From Candidatus Rokuibacteriota bacterium (GTDB lineage: Bacteria > JAUVQV01): a stretch of 9,033 nt of DNA. Shown in pieces: positions 8,524 to 9,033 of the stretch. How positions within the stretch are numbered: the stretch's first letter is position 1; every line of letters begins with the position of its first letter. The position numbers and the translations under genes were made by a program. The stretch spans positions 1 to 9,033 of the forward strand of contig JAUWCW010000061.1 of assembly GCA_030609125.1 (NCBI GenBank), written 5' to 3'. Below the pieces are notes generated by a model. That model had not been told where the DNA came from, made no database searches, and worked only from the letters and a program-made list of their open reading frames with translations.

Positions 8524-8625
8524 ATGTGCTTCTCCAGCCGGCCCCTCAGGCCGGTTCGCCGTCTCTCCTGCCGAGGTTTTCGTCAGAAACCTAAGTCCCG
8601 GTTTCCAAAGAATGTATCTTCATGA
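8524..8625 (+). CDS. candidate 33-aa basic leader peptide coupled to the sensor gene
   Basis: ATG 8524 is preceded by a strong Shine-Dalgarno (AAAAGGA, 8512-8518) at 5 nt spacing. It opens 33 codons ending at TGA 8623-8625, which overlaps the ATG of the sensor gene (ATGA, 8622-8625). The peptide starts MCFSSRPLRPVRRL; it has seven Arg and three Lys and no acidic residue. The sensor's own ATG lacks a good ribosome binding site, so coupled translation through this leader is plausible. The ORF also spans the GC-rich hairpin at 8536-8556. No homolog is known to me. Confidence 0.35.
   Translation: MCFSSRPLRPVRRLSCRGFRQKPKSRFPKNVSS
8536..8556 (+). terminator. GC-rich hairpin, possible terminator or attenuator
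   Basis: AGCCGGCC (8536-8543) pairs with GGCCGGTT (8549-8556), giving an 8-bp stem with one G-U pair and a 5-nt CCTCA loop. The downstream bases (CGCCGTCTCTCC) are not a clean U-run, so intrinsic termination would be weak. It lies after the nucleotidase gene but also inside the leader of the next gene, so it could act as an attenuator. Confidence 0.45.
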
Positions 8626-9033
8626 TCCCCTGGAATGAGAGGCTCGGCACCAGGGTCCTCCTTCTCGCCATAGCCCTTCCCCTTTTCGGGGTGCTCGCCA
8701 TAAGCGCGGGAGTCTCCATGGTGCTCAGGTCGGCTCTCGTGGAAGTGGCCCGGGAAAGGTCGGCCTCGACCGCCGAGCTCGTCAACCTGAGCATCAGGAA
8801 GGTCATGGTGAGCGGCCGGAGCGATCTGACCCAGGAGATGGTGAAAGAACTGCGGGGAATGACGGGCATCGAGCAGCTGGACGTGATCGACAGGGATGGA
8901 AGAAGGGCCTTCTCCGAGGAATTGTTCGCCCAGGACCGGGAGGCGGTGAAGCGGTTGCGGGAGGAGGGGGGTTCTCATTCCGTCCGGCGAGCCGACCAAC
9001 TCGTCCTGTACAGCCCCCTCCTGAACGGTCCGG
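8622..9033 (+). CDS. membrane sensor protein, N-terminal part, cut by window end
   Basis: The frame is open from ATG 8622 to the last base (137 codons). The protein has a short N-terminus with R7 and R11, one membrane span (about 11-35), and then an extracytoplasmic helix-rich domain containing STAELVNLSIRKVMVSGRSD and IEQLDVIDRDGRRAF. This resembles the periplasmic domain of many deltaproteobacterial histidine kinases and related receptors. The signalling output domains lie beyond the window, so kinase, diguanylate cyclase or chemoreceptor all remain possible. A stop at 8592-8594, with no usable start between, fixes ATG 8622 as the start. It overlaps the stop of the 33-aa leader ORF and has only a weak ribosome binding site of its own. 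Confidence 0.75.
   Translation, partial: MIPWNERLGTRVLLLAIALPLFGVLAISAGVSMVLRSALVEVARERSASTAELVNLSIRKVMVSGRSDLTQEMVKELRGMTGIEQLDVIDRDGRRAFSEELFAQDREAVKRLREEGGSHSVRRADQLVLYSPLLNGP

Noticed and set aside
8505-8594. 29-codon ORF (MYEKDNN...) in the same frame as the sensor
   Set aside because: It has a poor ribosome binding site and is separated from the sensor by a stop. The overlapping 33-codon ORF has the better start signals.

Overview
The window is about 60-63% GC by eye, with two short AT-rich islands (roughly 1-48 and 8480-8527). Genes are tightly packed and often joined by 4-bp ATGA or GTGA overlaps. The promoter-like TTGACA elements, the abundance of hybrid sensor kinases, the LivK-type lipoprotein without transporter genes and the DUF6812-like protein all fit a bacterium of the former Deltaproteobacteria (Geobacter/Syntrophobacter-like groups). 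This placement is inference from gene style; the window has no rRNA or other phylogenetic marker.

Layout. (1) 62-2530, plus strand: an operon encoding a YkgJ-type cysteine-cluster protein, an Ap4A phosphorylase/ATP adenylyltransferase-like protein, a YfcE/MJ0936-type metallophosphodiesterase and a single-domain CheY-like response regulator. The first three genes are joined by ATGA overlaps. (2) 2664-3116, minus strand: a 150-aa protein of two tandem copies of a small beta-rich, DUF6812-like unit. (3) 3284-3727, plus strand: a small lipoprotein, divergent from gene (2) across a 167-bp spacer that holds a perfect 11-bp tandem repeat. (4) 3728-4058: mostly non-coding, with a possible 34-aa membrane miniprotein and a clear sigma70-type promoter (TTGACA, 17 bp, TACAAA). 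(5) 4059-8487: three genes joined by 4-bp overlaps, encoding a LivK-like periplasmic binding lipoprotein, an 860-aa hybrid histidine kinase (double Cache, HAMP, PAS, HisKA, HATPase, receiver) and a YrfG-type HAD nucleotidase. (6) 8488-8621: an AT-rich regulatory spacer with a TTGACA element, a 13-bp palindrome, a hairpin and a basic 33-codon leader ORF whose stop overlaps the start of the next gene. (7) 8622-9033: the N-terminus of another membrane sensor, cut by the window edge.

Function. The core of the window is signal transduction. Region 5 reads as one sensory unit: a membrane-anchored binding protein catches a small molecule, the overlapping Cache kinase presumably reads it out through H501 and D791, and a nucleotidase is made from the same mRNA. 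Region 1 combines predicted dinucleotide-alarmone breakdown and a phosphodiesterase with a stand-alone receiver that could accept phosphate from kinases such as this one. The most interesting points are the binding protein-kinase-nucleotidase unit without a transporter, the Ap4A enzyme/receiver operon, the internally duplicated 150-aa protein, the two candidate miniproteins and a promoter sequence shared by the two sensor transcription units. None of these is proven to be a new system from sequence alone.
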